This document shows, one piece after another, positions 30,269 to 43,150 of a stretch of 64,000 nucleotides of DNA (its first letter is position 1; every line of letters begins with the position of its first letter). The notes beneath the pieces are model-generated. The model was not told the DNA's origin. It made no database searches and saw only the letters and a list, made by a program, of their open reading frames with translations. A program made the position numbers and the translations under genes. Source of the stretch: Flabesymbios commensalis (Eukaryota; Annelida; Polychaeta; Terebellida; Flabelligeridae); contig OZ024903.1 of NCBI GenBank assembly GCA_964017125.1, positions 66,994,423-67,058,422 of the forward strand. The letters run 5' to 3'.

Positions 30269-30780
30269 CAACCCTTTTCGAGCTTGTCCGAGTTATAGCG
30301 GAGTTGGGCCTGTGGCAGACAGTTCTAAGAATCGATTGAATATTGAGGAGCGTATCATCTAGCCCCAGCAGTGGCTGACCCGGAACGTGCTTGACCGAGG
30401 GCTGAAATCTTAGCTACGTATCATCCATCTGCTTACAAGACAGCTGAAAATGGCTCAGTAGTGACATCAGTTATTATAGAATAGACCCCTCATCTTTGCA
30501 TTATCCGAGAAATCGGAGAGTTCCACAAATCGTGAAAAGTAATTGTCTATTTCGACGGTTGACTTTACCATGTTCACAGAACACAATGTTAATATTTTAT
30601 ATTAGGGCCTATATCTTTTAACAGTACTAGCCTACATATTACTGATGTTACTAATATCCCACACAGATTACAACTTACATCTTATCTGGATATGCGTACC
30701 AAATAATTTATGCTGCAACTTTTGCTCTCTCAAAGATAGCCATGTATAGATATAAAAGGCATTACCAAGTAGTTCCCTCT
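30269..30780. other. Unassigned DNA
   Basis: No exon or repeat recognised. Confidence 0.3.
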
Positions 30781-30945
30781 GTAGCGCGGGGATCGTCTTT
30801 ATACGTTAGAATCTGACGTCGGTAGACGACGTCAGATTCTGACGTATAAAGAAGGTCCCCGCGCTGAAAGTAAAAAAAACAGTGTAATGGGCGTAGACCC
30901 ATAACATAGGTACGGTATTCAAATGAAGCGGAAAGCGTTGTTCAG
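30781..30945 (-). mobile_element. TTAA family 2 fragment
   Basis: The hairpin GATCGTCTTTATACGTTAGA ... GACGTATAAAGAAGGTCCCC, then ACCCATAACATAGG and TTCAAATGAAGCGGAA. The remainder is lost. Confidence 0.65.
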
Positions 30946-31675
30946 CGTTGTAAATGTAATGGCTAAGACACATATTGTGCACATATTATATACTATTATT
31001 AGAGCTATACAACAACATCCTGACCATATAGCTGTTAAGTTTCGGATTTTGTTGATCACAGTTTTATCACAAATATGGTCATTGATTTATTCAATTCCCA
31101 CTTATCCAGTAGTCATTCTAATATCGGCATAAACATATTTTATTCACCAAATGCAACAAAATAACAAAATAATAATTAAAGGTCATGTACAGATGAAAGC
31201 TTCTGTCATGATACAAGAGCTAAACTGCAGCCATGGCATCATGATCATGAGAAATCAACGAAATTTATTTTTGTCACAGACCAGCCATCGATATAAAACA
31301 TCCGCCTGCTAATAAAACCATGCGAAGTCAAAAGGCATTATGGCGGCAGTATAGTATGTATAGCATAGGGCCTAAGTGGGTGTCATTATAATAATGATAG
31401 TTATCTATAAAACTATATTGCTATCCTTCGCCTACCAAGGAATGCATCAATGTAGTCTTCTATAGTTCTAACCGGATCTTGAATTAAGGAATATGCCTAC
31501 ACAGCGCGAGTGTACCGGTTTTCAGATCTGCCCATAATTTGTGATATTGTAGTTTATAATATATATAGCTATACCTGTTTAGACATGGTAGAGCATGATT
31601 ACGATATTACTAGCCTGAAAACACCCTTATTGTATCCGATTATATTAAAGAGTTTTGCACAATAACCCTTTCAGT

Positions 31676-31865
31676 GCGGGGACCGTCTTTTATACGTCAG
31701 TATCAGCCGTCTGTAGACGGCAGATTCTGACGTATAGAGACGGTCCCCGCACTGAAAGAATTAAAACATTTCTAATGGTCGTAGACCTATAACATTATAC
31801 CATAACATAGTTATTCAAATGAAGCGGAAAGAGCTAAGTAAGACATTTATGATGATTTCAAATGA
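31676..31865 (-). mobile_element. TTAA family 2 copy, right end truncated
   Basis: ATAA then CCCTTTCAGTGCGGGGACCG, the double hairpin, TCCCCGCACTGAAAG, and the family body to ATGATGATTTCAAATGAA. Confidence 0.7.
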
Positions 31866-31939
31866 AACTAGATCTTATATTTGCATAGCAAATATGAAAG
31901 TCTCCACCTTCCACAATTAAAGTTTATTGCCAATGCAGT

Positions 31940-32840
31940 AACAATGGGGCTAATGACAGGAGTGCCATGGCTGCCATCTTGGATATGCAAATTAGCCAAT
32001 TTTCGAGCTCAACCAGGGCAATCTATCAGAGGGTGTTAAACAAATTTGAGAAAATTGGATGAATATTGGCGACTGGTGAGCGCAAATTAGCCGGTGGCAG
32101 CCATCTTGGATATGCAAATTAGCTGATTTTCGAACTTAAGCAGGATAATCCGTCAGAAGATGTTCAGAAAAAAAATTACGAAGATCGAATAAAAATAATG
32201 ACGACTGGAGAGCATTTACTTCGTACTTGAATATGCAAATTAGCCCACGGCTGCCATCTAGGATATATGCTAATTAGCTGATTTTCGAAATTAAGCAGGG
32301 TGATCCATCAGAGGGTGTTCAGAAAAAAAAATCGCGAAGATCGGATGAATAGTGGCGACTGGAGAGCGTTCACGTCGGACATCGATCTTGAATATGCAAA
32401 TTAGCCCATGCCTGCCATATTGGATGCAAATTAGCTGATTTTCGAACTTAAGTGGGATAATCCGTCAGAAGGTGTTCAGAAAAAAAATTACGAAGAATAA
32501 ATAAAAATAATGACGACTGGAGAGCATTTACTTCGAACTTGAATATGCAAATTAGCCCACCATCTAGGATATATGCTAATTAGCTGATTTTCGAAATTAA
32601 GCAGGGTGATCCATCAGAGGGTGTTCAGAAAAAAAATTCGCGAAGATCGGATGAATATTGGCGACTGGAGAGCGTTCACGTCGGACATCGATCTTGAATA
32701 TGCAAATTAGCCCATGCCTGCCATATTGGATGCAAATTAGCTGATTTTCGAACTTAAGTGGGATAATCCATCAGAGGGTGTTTAGAAAAAAATTCGCGAA
32801 GATCGGATAAAAATTGGCGACTGGAGAGCGTTCACGTCGT
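31940..32840 (+). repeat. Satellite of about 155 bp in a 310-bp higher-order dimer
   Basis: The block GGATATGCAAATTAGCTGAT, TTTCGAACTTAAGC, GATAATCC-TCAGAAGGTG, TTCAGAAAAAAA and GGCGACTGGAGAGCGTTCAC recurs. TGTTCAG (or TGTTTAG) lies at 32161, 32311, 32473, 32622 and 32779, so spacing alternates about 150 and 160 and repeats at about 310. Diverged units occur in opposite orientation at 42235-43150. Confidence 0.85.
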
Positions 32841-32847
32841 CAAGTAG

Positions 32848-33022
<175 letters not shown>

Positions 33023-33084
33023 TTCAATAGACAGCACTAAAACAATAAGTCTCCACCACATAGTGGGTGGAGACTTAATTAACC

Positions 33085-33135
33085 CTGTAGTCTCCATTGT
33101 TTATATAAAATTTATTTAGCGCTTTAAGGTTTAAT
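33085..33135 (+). mobile_element. Left-end remnant of TTAA family 2
   Basis: TAGTCTCCATTGTTTATATA ... TTTAGCGCTTTAAGG is the family left end in reverse. Confidence 0.4.
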
Positions 33136-33419
33136 ATAAATACTTCAACCAACCCTACCTTTTTAAGATGGTGCTCGTCTCCGAGATAGCTTCACTTTAA
33201 GAGACCAAGTGTTGTAAAGCCGGTATTATTTCTAATATGACGTGTACCTGTCCCTGTATACAGTTATAATAAGGCACAACCAGACCAGAACTAGGGTCAG
33301 CGGCTCGTAACCAGGTAACCAATTAGCCGTCTCAATCGTGACGCTAGTGGTATAATTAGCCTATGTATAGCCCCCAGGCAGCAAGCGAGATGCTGATATG
33401 TATGAAACAGACGATTTAC

Positions 33420-33659
33420 CCCTTTAACCGCCGGTGCCGCATATATTCGGGTTTTCATTTTTTTATTAGCACATTAAGTACCACATTTTAAATATGTTAA
33501 AGACAAAAATGTGACATCAACCAGCAAGATTTGAAAAGAGTTGACCTTCATTTTGTCAAATCTGAATAATTTTCACTCACTTGAAGTTGTGGATCGCGTC
33601 AGCGAGACACAACTTCAAGTGGGTGAAAATTCAGATTGAATAATTAGGCGGTTAAAGGG
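33420..33659 (+). mobile_element. TTAA-flanked short element, family 1, complete
   Basis: TTAC/TTAA flanks (33416-33419, 33660-33663); ends CCCTTTAACCGCCGGTG / TTAGGCGGTTAAAGGG. The internal hairpin CACTTGAAGTTGTGGATCGC / GACACAACTTCAAGTG is intact. 240 bp, the best full-length copy of this family. Confidence 0.88.
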
Positions 33660-33663
33660 TTAA

Positions 33664-34088
33664 CGCCCTATCGACAAATAAACACAGTGCCCTGCTCTCC
33701 ATACCAGTGGGATGGGAGGCTTGAGCTGCAGAGTATCCCAAAAAACATAAATTTGCTCAATTTTACCATGTTTACCTCGGGACACCACATCAACATGACC
33801 AGGGCCCTATGTCAGAAAGATCACGATGTGCACGTCCCTGTCATCCACTCATTCCGTAATGTAACCTATAGATACCAAATTCAAAATCATGTAAATCTTG
33901 TTAACCAATAACAGTGTCCTGCGTAGGGCTGGAAACGTCAAACCCTTCAATACCATGTTTAATCGACTCTGATGTGATAAGTTAACAGATTCACCAGGTG
34001 GCGTACAATGCTCTATAACCATGCAACAATTTTTCGATTACCATTTAAATTTAAAGCCCAAATATGGTTTCAGGGAAAAATAGACATG
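33664..34088. other. Unassigned DNA
   Basis: A 74-codon frame at 33687 has no recognisable domain and no splice context. Confidence 0.3.
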
Positions 34089-34185
34089 CAGACACAGCAT
34101 TTTTCAAGCTTGACAAAATGGCCCAACGTCTTCGACGTTGGTTCAACGTTGCACAAATGTGATACAAATGTTTCGTGTTTACTGG
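34089..34185. mobile_element. CCCAGCAAACAC-type palindrome, left arm eroded
   Basis: GGCCCAACGTCTTCGACGTT, GCACAAATGTGATACAAATG and TTTCGTGTTTACTGGGA form the centre and right arm. The left arm is not recognisable. Confidence 0.55.
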
Positions 34186-34493
34186 GATACGCCATTCGAA
34201 TAAAATACCTTAACTCTACATGGTTAGGTGGTCAGAATAACGACTCATGATCAGATTAATTTCCATAAAATGATATCTGGCAAAATGTGTCGTAAGTTGC
34301 AGTTTGATATTAAACGATGCTAGGGCCCCTAAATGATTAAAAGATTAAAAAATGTTGTTCAATTATTATTAAATATCAATGAAAGCATTTAAGCTAAAAT
34401 TCAAAACTATATTTATAATAAAAGATGCAACATCACCTACATGGTTCAGGTACATGGTTCAGAGGAAGACTGGTGGGTGATAGCACAGCAAAC

Positions 34494-34581
34494 ACAAAAC
34501 ATTTGTATGACATTTGTACAACGTCGGCCCAACGTCTTCGACGTTGTACAAATGTCATACAAATGTTTTGTGTTTACTGGG
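34494..34581. mobile_element. CCCAGCAAACAC-type palindrome, near perfect
   Basis: CACAGCAAACACAAAACATT ... ATGTTTTGTGTTTACTGGG. GTATGACATTTGTACAACGT pairs with ACGTTGTACAAATGTCATAC and there is almost no loop. Confidence 0.87.
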
Positions 34582-34639
34582 AACAAACACATAGAAGTGA
34601 TGAAGACATACTGGAGGCAAGTATTGGAGGGTGACATTA

Positions 34640-35375
34640 TTATGTGAGGACAGATAGGTGATGATGTCAGGCTGGTGGATGACGACAAACAGATGGGTGA
34701 TGGAGAAAGACTAGTCTGGTGTGAGTGATAGATGTGACATGTAGAGATACAGATCATGAGATGGGTGGTGGAGAAAGCCTAGTCTTGTGTGAGTGACAGA
34801 TGTGAGATGCAGAGATACAGATCGTGAGATGGGTGATGGAGAAAAACTTGTGAGTGACGACAAACATAGGCCTGGTGATGGAGAAAGATGGGTGGGTAAC
34901 GACTTACAGATGGATGAAAAGAAATACGGGTTGTGACAAAGAGGACATTTAGAATTACGGGCGTCGTCAGGCGACAGATGACGGTTAGGTGATGCCAGAA
35001 AGTTGGTTGGGTTACATAGAGAGGTGATGGTGAGAGATGACTGGACAGCGAACGAGAATGTAATTTAGGTGTAAAATGGGTAGTTGACGAAAGAGGGTAA
35101 ACAGCGTAATAGACAGCTGGGTTATTGAATGAGAAAAACATGGCAAAAGTGCTGGGTGATAACCATGATAACGGGACATGTGATTGATTGAGATAGACAG
35201 CTGGATCGTGGAAGACAAAAGGACGACATATGGAGTAGGAAACAGACGACAGGGTGACGACAAATAAGAAAAGGACGGTTGGGTGACTACAAATGGGATA
35301 AAGACGGTTGGGTAACTACAGATGAGCAAAATACGCCTTGGTGAAGACAGATAGGAGAAAAGCGGCTGGGTCATA
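34640..35375. repeat. Degenerate relative of the 49-51-kb minisatellite
   Basis: Words such as GGTGATGGAGAAAGA, GTGACGACAAACA, GGGTGACTACAAATGGG and GACAGATAGGAGAAAAG recur every 30-60 bases and resemble GGGTGACGACAGATAGGAGA. It is older and more scrambled. Open frames on the minus strand reflect the composition only. Confidence 0.6.
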
Positions 35376-35539
35376 TCATTAATGTGTCGACCAAATGGCT
35401 CAAATTTTATTGCACGATTCTGATCTAAATCAAGATTCTAATTTGAAGAAAACATCTGAGCGGATTTGATTCTCTAGATTTTTTTTGTTTTTGCAAAATC
35501 TTGTCGCCTTGGCAACACATTAATAGTTGAAATGTCTTT

Positions 35540-36640
35540 TTGAGCCGTGACGGACGGAAAATAAAAAAAGCTGTCTACCTAGTTCAAAGAGGTATTAATC
35601 TTCCATGTAGATATGTCTTGTGATAGTGTATTTGGGCAATTTCACGTAAAGGGCACACACAAAGTCTCATAGCATGTCAAAAATAAAAACCTTTAATGTA
35701 TGATAATTTCACAACTTTTGACAGCGAGATTCCCCAACATAAGTTAAATTTCCAGAGCCTAATTATGCCCATGAATGAAGATATTGACTTGTGAAAATGT
35801 ATGCTGTTTTAGCGTGTACTGGAGGGGACATTTGTTTTAACAATCATTAGTCTCTGCTCAAATGCTAATAATGTAGGTGATTTGAAAATCCTTACCCCTA
35901 ATTTTTTTTTTTTTATTGTCGTGTTTCTAAAGGGAAGATCACTATGTGTTGTACCCGTATTTCACATGTATATAGATTTGATATTCATTTGAAATGTGAC
36001 AAATGAAATTTTGCAATACACTCAAGTATGAATTGTACAGCATTTACTTCGACAGCTCAACAAATTAGTGCTCTGACATCAACTAAATATACACATATAG
36101 CTTGAATACTATATATGACATATTTTGTGTATTTTTACAGTGCTTTTTCATGCGAATCCTCTGCACAATTATATGTGTGACAAACTGTACTGAAGGGGAC
36201 ATTTTTTACCGGTTGAAATAACAACATCACAAGTGCTATAAATGCATACTTTAGATCAGTAAAACATGATATGTTGCTCAACATTTCATATTCTAATTTT
36301 GCTCCAATATATATTGTTATTAATCAACATTTTGTTTTCAAATTGAGCTGAAGTAGCATAATTGTATAAACTTTGCTAAAATAAAATGATGTTTAAGTGG
36401 TTTATCACTGGTAAAGACCGCAACTATTTGTCTGCATCGTATTAAACACCATCAAGGAAAAACAATGGAAAATAATTTTGATTTTTGTGACATAACTTGG
36501 ACAATGTCACGGTGTTCAAGCTAATATCATAAAATGTACTGGAAAGGACATATTTTTTTAACAACAATAACAAACCTGTAAGCATGAATGATCACTCAAT
36601 AATTCAACTGAATAACAAGTAAACTACTAGAAAGAGATAA
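35540..36640. repeat. Region with repeated TGTACTGGAGGGGACAT words (left block)
   Basis: TGTACTGGAGGGGACAT at 35816, TGTACTGAAGGGGACAT at 36186 and TGTACTGGAAAGGACAT at 36535 are each followed by a T-run and AACA. GGGCAATTTCACGTAAAGGG at 35636 is matched in reverse by CCCTTTATGTGAAATTGCCC at 40776. This suggests 35.5-41.0 kb was once one inverted-repeat or long element. Confidence 0.5.
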
Positions 36641-36739
36641 AATAGCATCATCAGTCATAGTTTACAAACATCTACATTACTATTATTCCAATATAACCGC
36701 AGAGACAGTTAGTGTATCCATTCCAACCCCCTCACGAAA

Positions 36740-38150
36740 GTTTAGAAAGCATTTTGTTGGCACATCCTTCCATTAAACCTGACATTTTGTTTTATACTAT
36801 CAAACAAAATGTGAGGTGTATGGTATAAAACAAAATGTGAGGTTTGAGGGAGGGATATATATGCCAACAAAATACTTTCCGGGCTTTCATGGATAAATTT
36901 GGATAAATTATAGTACTGGGCTAGGTATCTGGGATGCTTTGCCTGATATCAAGCATATAGTAAATAATGGGCAATAGTCAGCCATCTTGCATTTGATAGA
37001 GTTGAAATTTGTCAAGGTATATAAATGAAAACAACCATTTGCAAATGCATATACCTTCCTTATCTTCACTTCATCATGGCTGTTAGGAGCATAAGCTTGT
37101 TGTAGGGTCTAGCTAGCTAACATACCGGAGTTTGCCAGATATCAGGCATATTCAATAATTAAATAATTGCCGCAAGTCTGCTATTTTGAATGTGATCAAG
37201 TTCAAATTTGTTAGGTCACAGCTGTCACTCCCTGAAATCCAGCATTTTCTTTTTACTTTGTTACTTAGTTGTAGTTTAACTGTTTTATTATGCTAATGTA
37301 CCGTACACAATATATTTATGTACAGTGGTTTAAAAATAATATTAACTCCAGCCGATCTTGAGCTTATATAATTGGATACAAAGTTTTGTATGTAATGGTA
37401 CATATAATTAAAAAAATAATAATACATACCTCAAACTGAATACAAATTTACATGCATGCATCAATAGCCCTACCATTATTTTACACCAAGCTACGTTTCT
37501 ACTACGGTAAAGCAATTACTGGTTAACTATTTTAGTATGGTACAAATAATAATTTATCATGTTTATATAACAATACCGTTCTCTCACTCCAGCCTAGGCC
37601 TATATCTACAAATCTGGGATATATTTGTATTCATAACAAGACCTATTAAATTTGATTTTTTTCATATATCCCGATAATCGGCTATTTTTAATTTGCCAAA
37701 ATATCTCCCTGAAACCTCACATTTTGTTTTAGCATAATAACCTTTGAACTATCTGACACATTTTAGCAGATATCACATATATTAAAGTAGGCCTAAACAT
37801 GACGTCATTAGGCCAATTCCTATTTTATACCGGATGCTATCGGCAGTAACAGCGGTTAAAATCCAGTATTCAACCATTGTTATTATGCGACTACATTTTT
37901 TGCCTTTATTGGCCCATTACTGGTCCAATGCGGAATATAGATCATAAACTGTATTGGCTGAAAACAGCACCAATGTGCAAGACATAATGATAATCAGGCC
38001 CAATTAAACCATTTTATTGGGCCAATACTGTGATGTTATCAGGGTAATTTTGAAATTGATGGGAGTTGAAATTTTTCAGGGCATTTCCCTCAATCCTTAA
38101 AACCTCACATTTTGTTTTCTTATTCTATGGTCTAGCTGTCTGGCAATATT
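36740..38150. repeat. Diverged satellite related to 16775-17345
   Basis: CCTCACATTTTGTTTTA, TCTAGCTATCTGGCA, CCAGATATCA-GCAT and GGCCATTTTG-ATTTGATAGAGTTGAAATTT-like blocks recur irregularly (36780, 36970, 37220, 37705, 38105). Unit borders are blurred by indels. Confidence 0.6.
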
Positions 38151-38153
38151 TGC

Positions 38154-38712
38154 TGTAGTAGTAAATCTATTCGGCACAAAAGGTATTTAAAGTGATATTG
38201 TAATACGATAAAAATGTTGTAGTCAATTGATGAGATGAATGATGTACTGATGATGATGTGAGGGTGGGGGTGATAGGGCATGGTGGGTTATTGAGAGCGT
38301 TTTCCTTCGCTCGCCCCATAAGGGGTTCTGGGCATGTCTAGGGGATATACCCCCAGATATGGCGAGACGACCGGAGACTTGAGTTTTCCCTGTGCAATTT
38401 AATGCTGAAACTCTGTGGCATTTTGCGCAGCTCCGCTATCCTCGGGTCGGATAGTCCCCAGAGTAACAATAGGAAGGATAACTCCCTCTGGGTAACTCCA
38501 TTCATCCTACGTGAGAGACATAATGTCAAACACGCTATTGCCGGTTATATAAGGCTACCACAGCCTACATCAGCGCCAGCACTGATGCGGGTGCTGCATC
38601 GGCTCCGCTGTTGAGCGGAGGAGCCAGGGTACGCCACTGGCAATCCGCCTGAAGATTATGGCCAGATACGAGGAGGCTGCAGCTGCCTGCCCTTGGATGA
38701 TTGCTGTAGACG
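38154..38712 (+). repeat. Dispersed repeat, 'GGGTTATTGAGAG' family, longest copy
   Basis: Begins with sequence shared with 51424 on (GTAGTAGTAAATC, ATTGTAATACGATAAAAA, TTGATGAGATGAATGATGTA) and continues through the blocks listed for the copy at 1474. The middle 220 bases are missing from the 51424 copy. It is inserted within the satellite, which resumes at 38713. Confidence 0.75.
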
Positions 38713-39150
38713 GCAATATTTGCTAGATATATCAGACATAATATATATTTTTTAAAGTAGATAATAAATGGCAGATAGTTGGCAATTTTGAATGTGATCT
38801 GAGTTGAAATAAGGTCTATCCCTCCCGGAAACCTCACTTTTTCCTTTATATTAATTGTCTAGTTATCTGGCACTGGATATGAAGCATGTTAAGTTAAATA
38901 ATGGACACCAGTTGGCCATTTTGCACCTGATAGATTTGGAAGTTTTTCGAGGCATACATGTATATTTTATGAATATAACTGGTATGCTGGTACCACTTTC
39001 TCAAACCTCACAATTTTTTATAGTTATAGTCTAGCTATATCAAACGATCTGCTTAGCCTTGCCCTCCTTAAAACCTCACAATTTATATTATATCAATTAA
39101 TTGTCTGGCTATTTGGCATGGTTTGCCAGATATCACTATCAGGCATAGTA
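38713..39150. repeat. Diverged satellite, continuation
   Basis: TTTTGAATGTGATCTGAGTT, ACCTCACTTTTTCC, AAACCTCACAATTT and TCTGGCTATTTGGCATGG continue the array at 36740-38150. Confidence 0.6.
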
Positions 39151-39384
39151 AATTAAGGCCATACAACGCTGCGCCAACTTGAGCATTGTAAGATCCTACA
39201 TCATGTACCAGTGACATGTGCGCTATCAACTATTATATATCTGGGGGCTGGGGCCATGTTATAAGACATGACATAATTTTATATCCTAGCATATAACCTG
39301 TAGTGAAACCAAGACATTTAAACTCATTTTTTGCAATAGAAAATGTATATGACAATCATACATTTAAACTATTAAATCCATTTT

Positions 39385-39510
39385 AAAGTAGGCGGGTCAT
39401 CATGGTTCGCTGAGCAAACATTATCCACCCATCCGCATGTGCAGCATCGTCAAGATCCACAGGAGTGGGGCCGCCGAAGCGAAACTATTATGGTTTGGTG
39501 AAGCAAAAGG
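39385..39510. repeat. Dispersed repeat, 'TTCGCTGAGCAAAC' family
   Basis: AAAGTAGGCGGGTCATCATG, GTTCGCTGAGCAAACA, GCATGTGCAGCATCGTCAAG and AGGAGTGGGGCC match 10436 and 16150. Confidence 0.6.
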
Positions 39511-39639
39511 ACCCAGCTGCTACAAACACATTTTTTTTTAATTCAAGTAGTCTAGTAGATTGTGTATAGAAACAGACCGCTTAAATCGCTTGACAAGCTG
39601 AAAAATACCACAAGTTCTATACCTGAGTACATGTAATTA

Positions 39640-40420
39640 CACTTTTAGTGTTACATACGTTCTGTCCCCTCCAGTACGCAGTGTACTGGCAGCCTAATAT
39701 AGACAATATAGAGCACATTTGTTTGATGATATATACGCCATAAATGTATATATATTGTACTAGTAGGTCTTGTGAGTCAGAACAGTGAAGAAATTACATT
39801 AACATGCTAATATTGATTTAAAAATGAACAAAGGGAACACCCACAAAATATTTTTTGGTTACAACTTATCCATTAATGAAATACATAAGTATTTTTAATA
39901 AATATCAATTTGTTGGTGTCTAGTGGCTGCCATTAACGAAGGCTTAATAATTACCAATATAGATCAGTAAATTACAAAAATTATGTCTTATTACACAAAG
40001 AATACTAAATATTGATATTATGTACTGGAGGGGACAATTCTAATTTAACACTATTTTCAAGTAAAAATGTATAAATATGTGGTTGTTGTAACATGAATTT
40101 CCAATTATTATCCACGTGGGGGCTCAAAGAGGCAGGTTATATTGCAATAATAATATATCTTAGAAAAACACACTGCGTGGATCTTGAATAGTGATGTACT
40201 GGAGGGGACATTATTTTAACGGAATTTTCACATACATACAGGTAATTCTAATTAATTTGCTAATGTTAATCAGCAATCAGTTTGAAGTATTTGTATGCCA
40301 TATATAACCACCAGACCTATTCAAAAGAGTAATTAAATGTCTATATATAATTAGATAGTTCAAGCTGGGCAGTGATGTACTAGCGGGAAAAAAGAAAAAA
40401 AACTTTTAACGGAAAATACT
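39640..40420. repeat. Region with TGTACTGGAGGGGACAT words (right block)
   Basis: One inverted copy (TGTCCCCTCCAGTACG at 39663), then direct copies at 40021, 40195 and 40376, spaced 174 and 181 bases. This regular spacing suggests a tandem unit of about 175 bp; the left block spacing (370, 349) is about twice that. Confidence 0.5.
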
Positions 40421-41580
40421 TTAAACTCAATAAATACACATTAAATCAGATTTTGTGACTCGATTTTTGTCAAACATGTGTCGTTTAAATCGTAAGACCA
40501 ATAACCATACCACAAATAAAACTTTATTTGTGTGTTAGATGCATATCTGGAATAGAAAAACCCTCCTATGAAGACAATTCCGGGATGAGACTGCAAAATG
40601 TATTGAAAATAACATAAATACCACTGATTCATGAAGAAATAATTGACAAAACTTTATAAAGTTTGGTCTGTTGTTTCCCCATGCAACCCTTGTTAAAATA
40701 AAAAATGTTTCATATAAATATCTAGCAGTATTTGCTAAAAAATTGTGTAAAGTTTCTATTTTTCCTAAATGTACCCTTTATGTGAAATTGCCCATGTCTA
40801 TATTGTGCATTGTAAAAAAAATCGTGGCAGTTTGTGTTTTTAAGGAGTTAGTTAATGCAATTTCTGTCCATCACGTTTTGAAGTCTTTAATTAATGTTCT
40901 GCCACGTATAATAAATTTATTTAGTGAAACTTTCTGTTTTCTCTTACTGCTCCCTAACACTAATTAGTAGAAAAGATGATTATTTACATTGATGTGCCAG
41001 TACAAAATATATTAAGGAAAAACCTTGCGAAAAAATGGTGTTACGGACGGAAATGTGTTTTTTGTTTACCCGAAGCGATTTCAGAACTGGTCTACATGTA
41101 AGATGAGGCTGATAATTTATTTTCACTTGTACATACAATTCATAAGCCTAAAATAAAGTAATTACCATAAGTCCCATAATTTGTTTACGTAATGTTAACA
41201 TGACTTATAAATGAACTTTTTTCTTCACTTGCCTCTTGGCATGGGAAACACAAGAGGCAAATGCGAAGCCAAGTATTACCAACAGGTTTTTAAATGCATG
41301 CAACTCAATAATGTGCTGTCTGTAGTTACAGATCTGGGGGGGGCTAGGGTTCGGGGCCAGGGGGGAATCATGGGGGGCGGGGGAAGTCGGGACGTGAAAT
41401 GGCACTTTTATGTGCTTAGCTTTTTAGTTTTTAGCGACATTGTCATCCCTTATCACTCTACGTCTTCCGTCCGTGCTTGTTCGTCGGTGCATCAAATATC
41501 TCGCTAGTCGCTCCCCCGTCAACATGACTTATTGTATTGACTTTATATTTTAAACTTGTGAACCATGTGCCTTTGTTTTT
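40421..41580. other. Unassigned AT-rich DNA with a G-rich patch
   Basis: GGGGGGGGCTAGGGTTCGGG and following bases at 41337-41393 are G-quadruplex-prone. TTGCCTCTTGGCATGGG / CACAAGAGGCAAAT is a small hairpin at 41231-41262. No exon recognised. Confidence 0.35.
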
Positions 41581-41589
41581 TTCATTCCA

Positions 41590-42030
41590 TTGACTCCGAT
41601 TTACCTTGGGTCAATATCAAGGTCACAGCTGTCAACATATCTGGACTAAAATTCCTTTGATGTGCTATATCTTTTGAAACGTTTCAGGTAGAGTCTACAT
41701 TTGGTATACAGATGCATCTTAGGAAATTACAGGTCGACTTTGAAGATGTGTGCCCTTAAACTATTTTAAGGGTCAAGGTCACACCACTGTCCAGTTTGTC
41801 AATCACAATTAGTTTTATAAACATTAATTTTGCTTTTTTAAGATGGAAGTTCCCTATTTGAAACCCAAGACGAAGTGCATCTGAGGAAACTACATGTCGA
41901 GATTATACATGACTGACCGTGACCTATTTTTATGACCAAAGTCACAGCATATAATAGCAAAAACTCCTTTGATGCTTCATATCTTTTCGAGAGTTTGAAT
42001 TACAGTCTTCCCATTTGGTAATCAGATGAT
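41590..42030. repeat. Two-unit repeat with CAAGGTCACAG words
   Basis: CCTTTGATGTGCTATATCTT at 41652 and CCTTTGATGCTTCATATCTT at 41968 are 316 bases apart. Each follows a GGTCACAG-type word and precedes a CAGATG end. Confidence 0.45.
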
Positions 42031-42129
42031 TCGAAGATGAGTGAGTGACATTGATCGATTTGTGTGAGAAATGAGCATTAAATTTGCTGGATTGGCTGGC
42101 ATATATGTTTTGATTCAAATCATACAGAA

Positions 42130-42215
42130 ATAAGTAGTTTTTACCCCCTTGAAGTTGTGGATTGCAGTCATGACACAACTTTAAGGGAGTAAAAATTCCA
42201 ATTCAATAATTTAGC
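42130..42215. mobile_element. Hairpin remnant of TTAA family 1/4
   Basis: TTTACCCCCTTGAAGTTGTG / CACAACTTTAAGGGAGTAAA with the TTCAATAATTTAGCG tail matches the internal hairpin of families 1 and 4. Confidence 0.5.
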
Positions 42216-42234
42216 GTTGTATGTTTTTGGAGAA

Positions 42235-43150
42235 TTATTGTTTTTTCTGAACACCATCTAATGAATTATCCTGTTTCAGTTTGAAAATCAGCTAATTTGC
42301 ATATCCAACATGGCCGTCATGTGCCAATTTGCATATCCATTATCCAAGGTAGAAGTAAACGCTCTCCAGTCGCCAATATTCATCCGATCTTCGCGAATAC
42401 TGTTCTGAATACCCTCTAAAGGATTATTCTGGTTGAGTTTGAAAATCAGTTAATTTGCATATGCAACATGGCCGCCATGCCATGATGGGCTAGTTTACAT
42501 ATCCAAGATCGATATAAACGCTCTCCAGTCGCCAATATTCATCCCATCTGTGCGAAATTTCTTCTGAACGCGCACCCCCTGACTGATGGATTATTCTTGT
42601 TGAGTTAGAATATTGGCTATTTTGCATATTATGCTGGGCTAATTTGCATGTCCAGGATCGACGGAAGGATTATTCTGGTTGAGGTCGAAAATCAGCTATT
42701 TTGCATATTTGCTGAGCTAATTTGCATATCCAAGATCGACGAAAGGATTATTCTGGTCGAGTTTGAAAATCAGCTAATTTGCATATTCAACATGACCGCC
42801 ATGGGCTAATTTGTATATCCAAGATCGATGTAAACGCTTTTTAGTCGCCAATATTAATCGATATTTTTTCTGAATCTAAAGGAATAATCTGGTTTATTTC
42901 GAAAATAAGCTAATTTTCATATTTAAAATGGCCGCCATGGGCTAATTTGCATATCCAAGATCGATGTAAACGCTTTCCAGTCTCTAATATTCATCCGATC
43001 TTAGCGAATTTTTTTCTGAACACCCTCTGATGGATTATCCTGTATGAGTTAGAAAATCAGCTATTTTGCATAATATGCTGAGCTAATTTGCATGTATCCA
43101 AGATCGACGAAAGGATTAATCTGGTCCTGTTTGAAAATCAGCTCATGGGC
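42235..43150 (-). repeat. Satellite related to 31940-32840, opposite orientation
   Basis: GAACACCATCTAATGAATTA, GAAAATCAGCTAATTTGCAT, ACATGGCCGCCATG and CGCTCTCCAGTCGCCAATAT recur six or seven times in reverse orientation to the 32-kb array. They are more diverged, with units shortened to about 70-160 bp. Confidence 0.8.
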
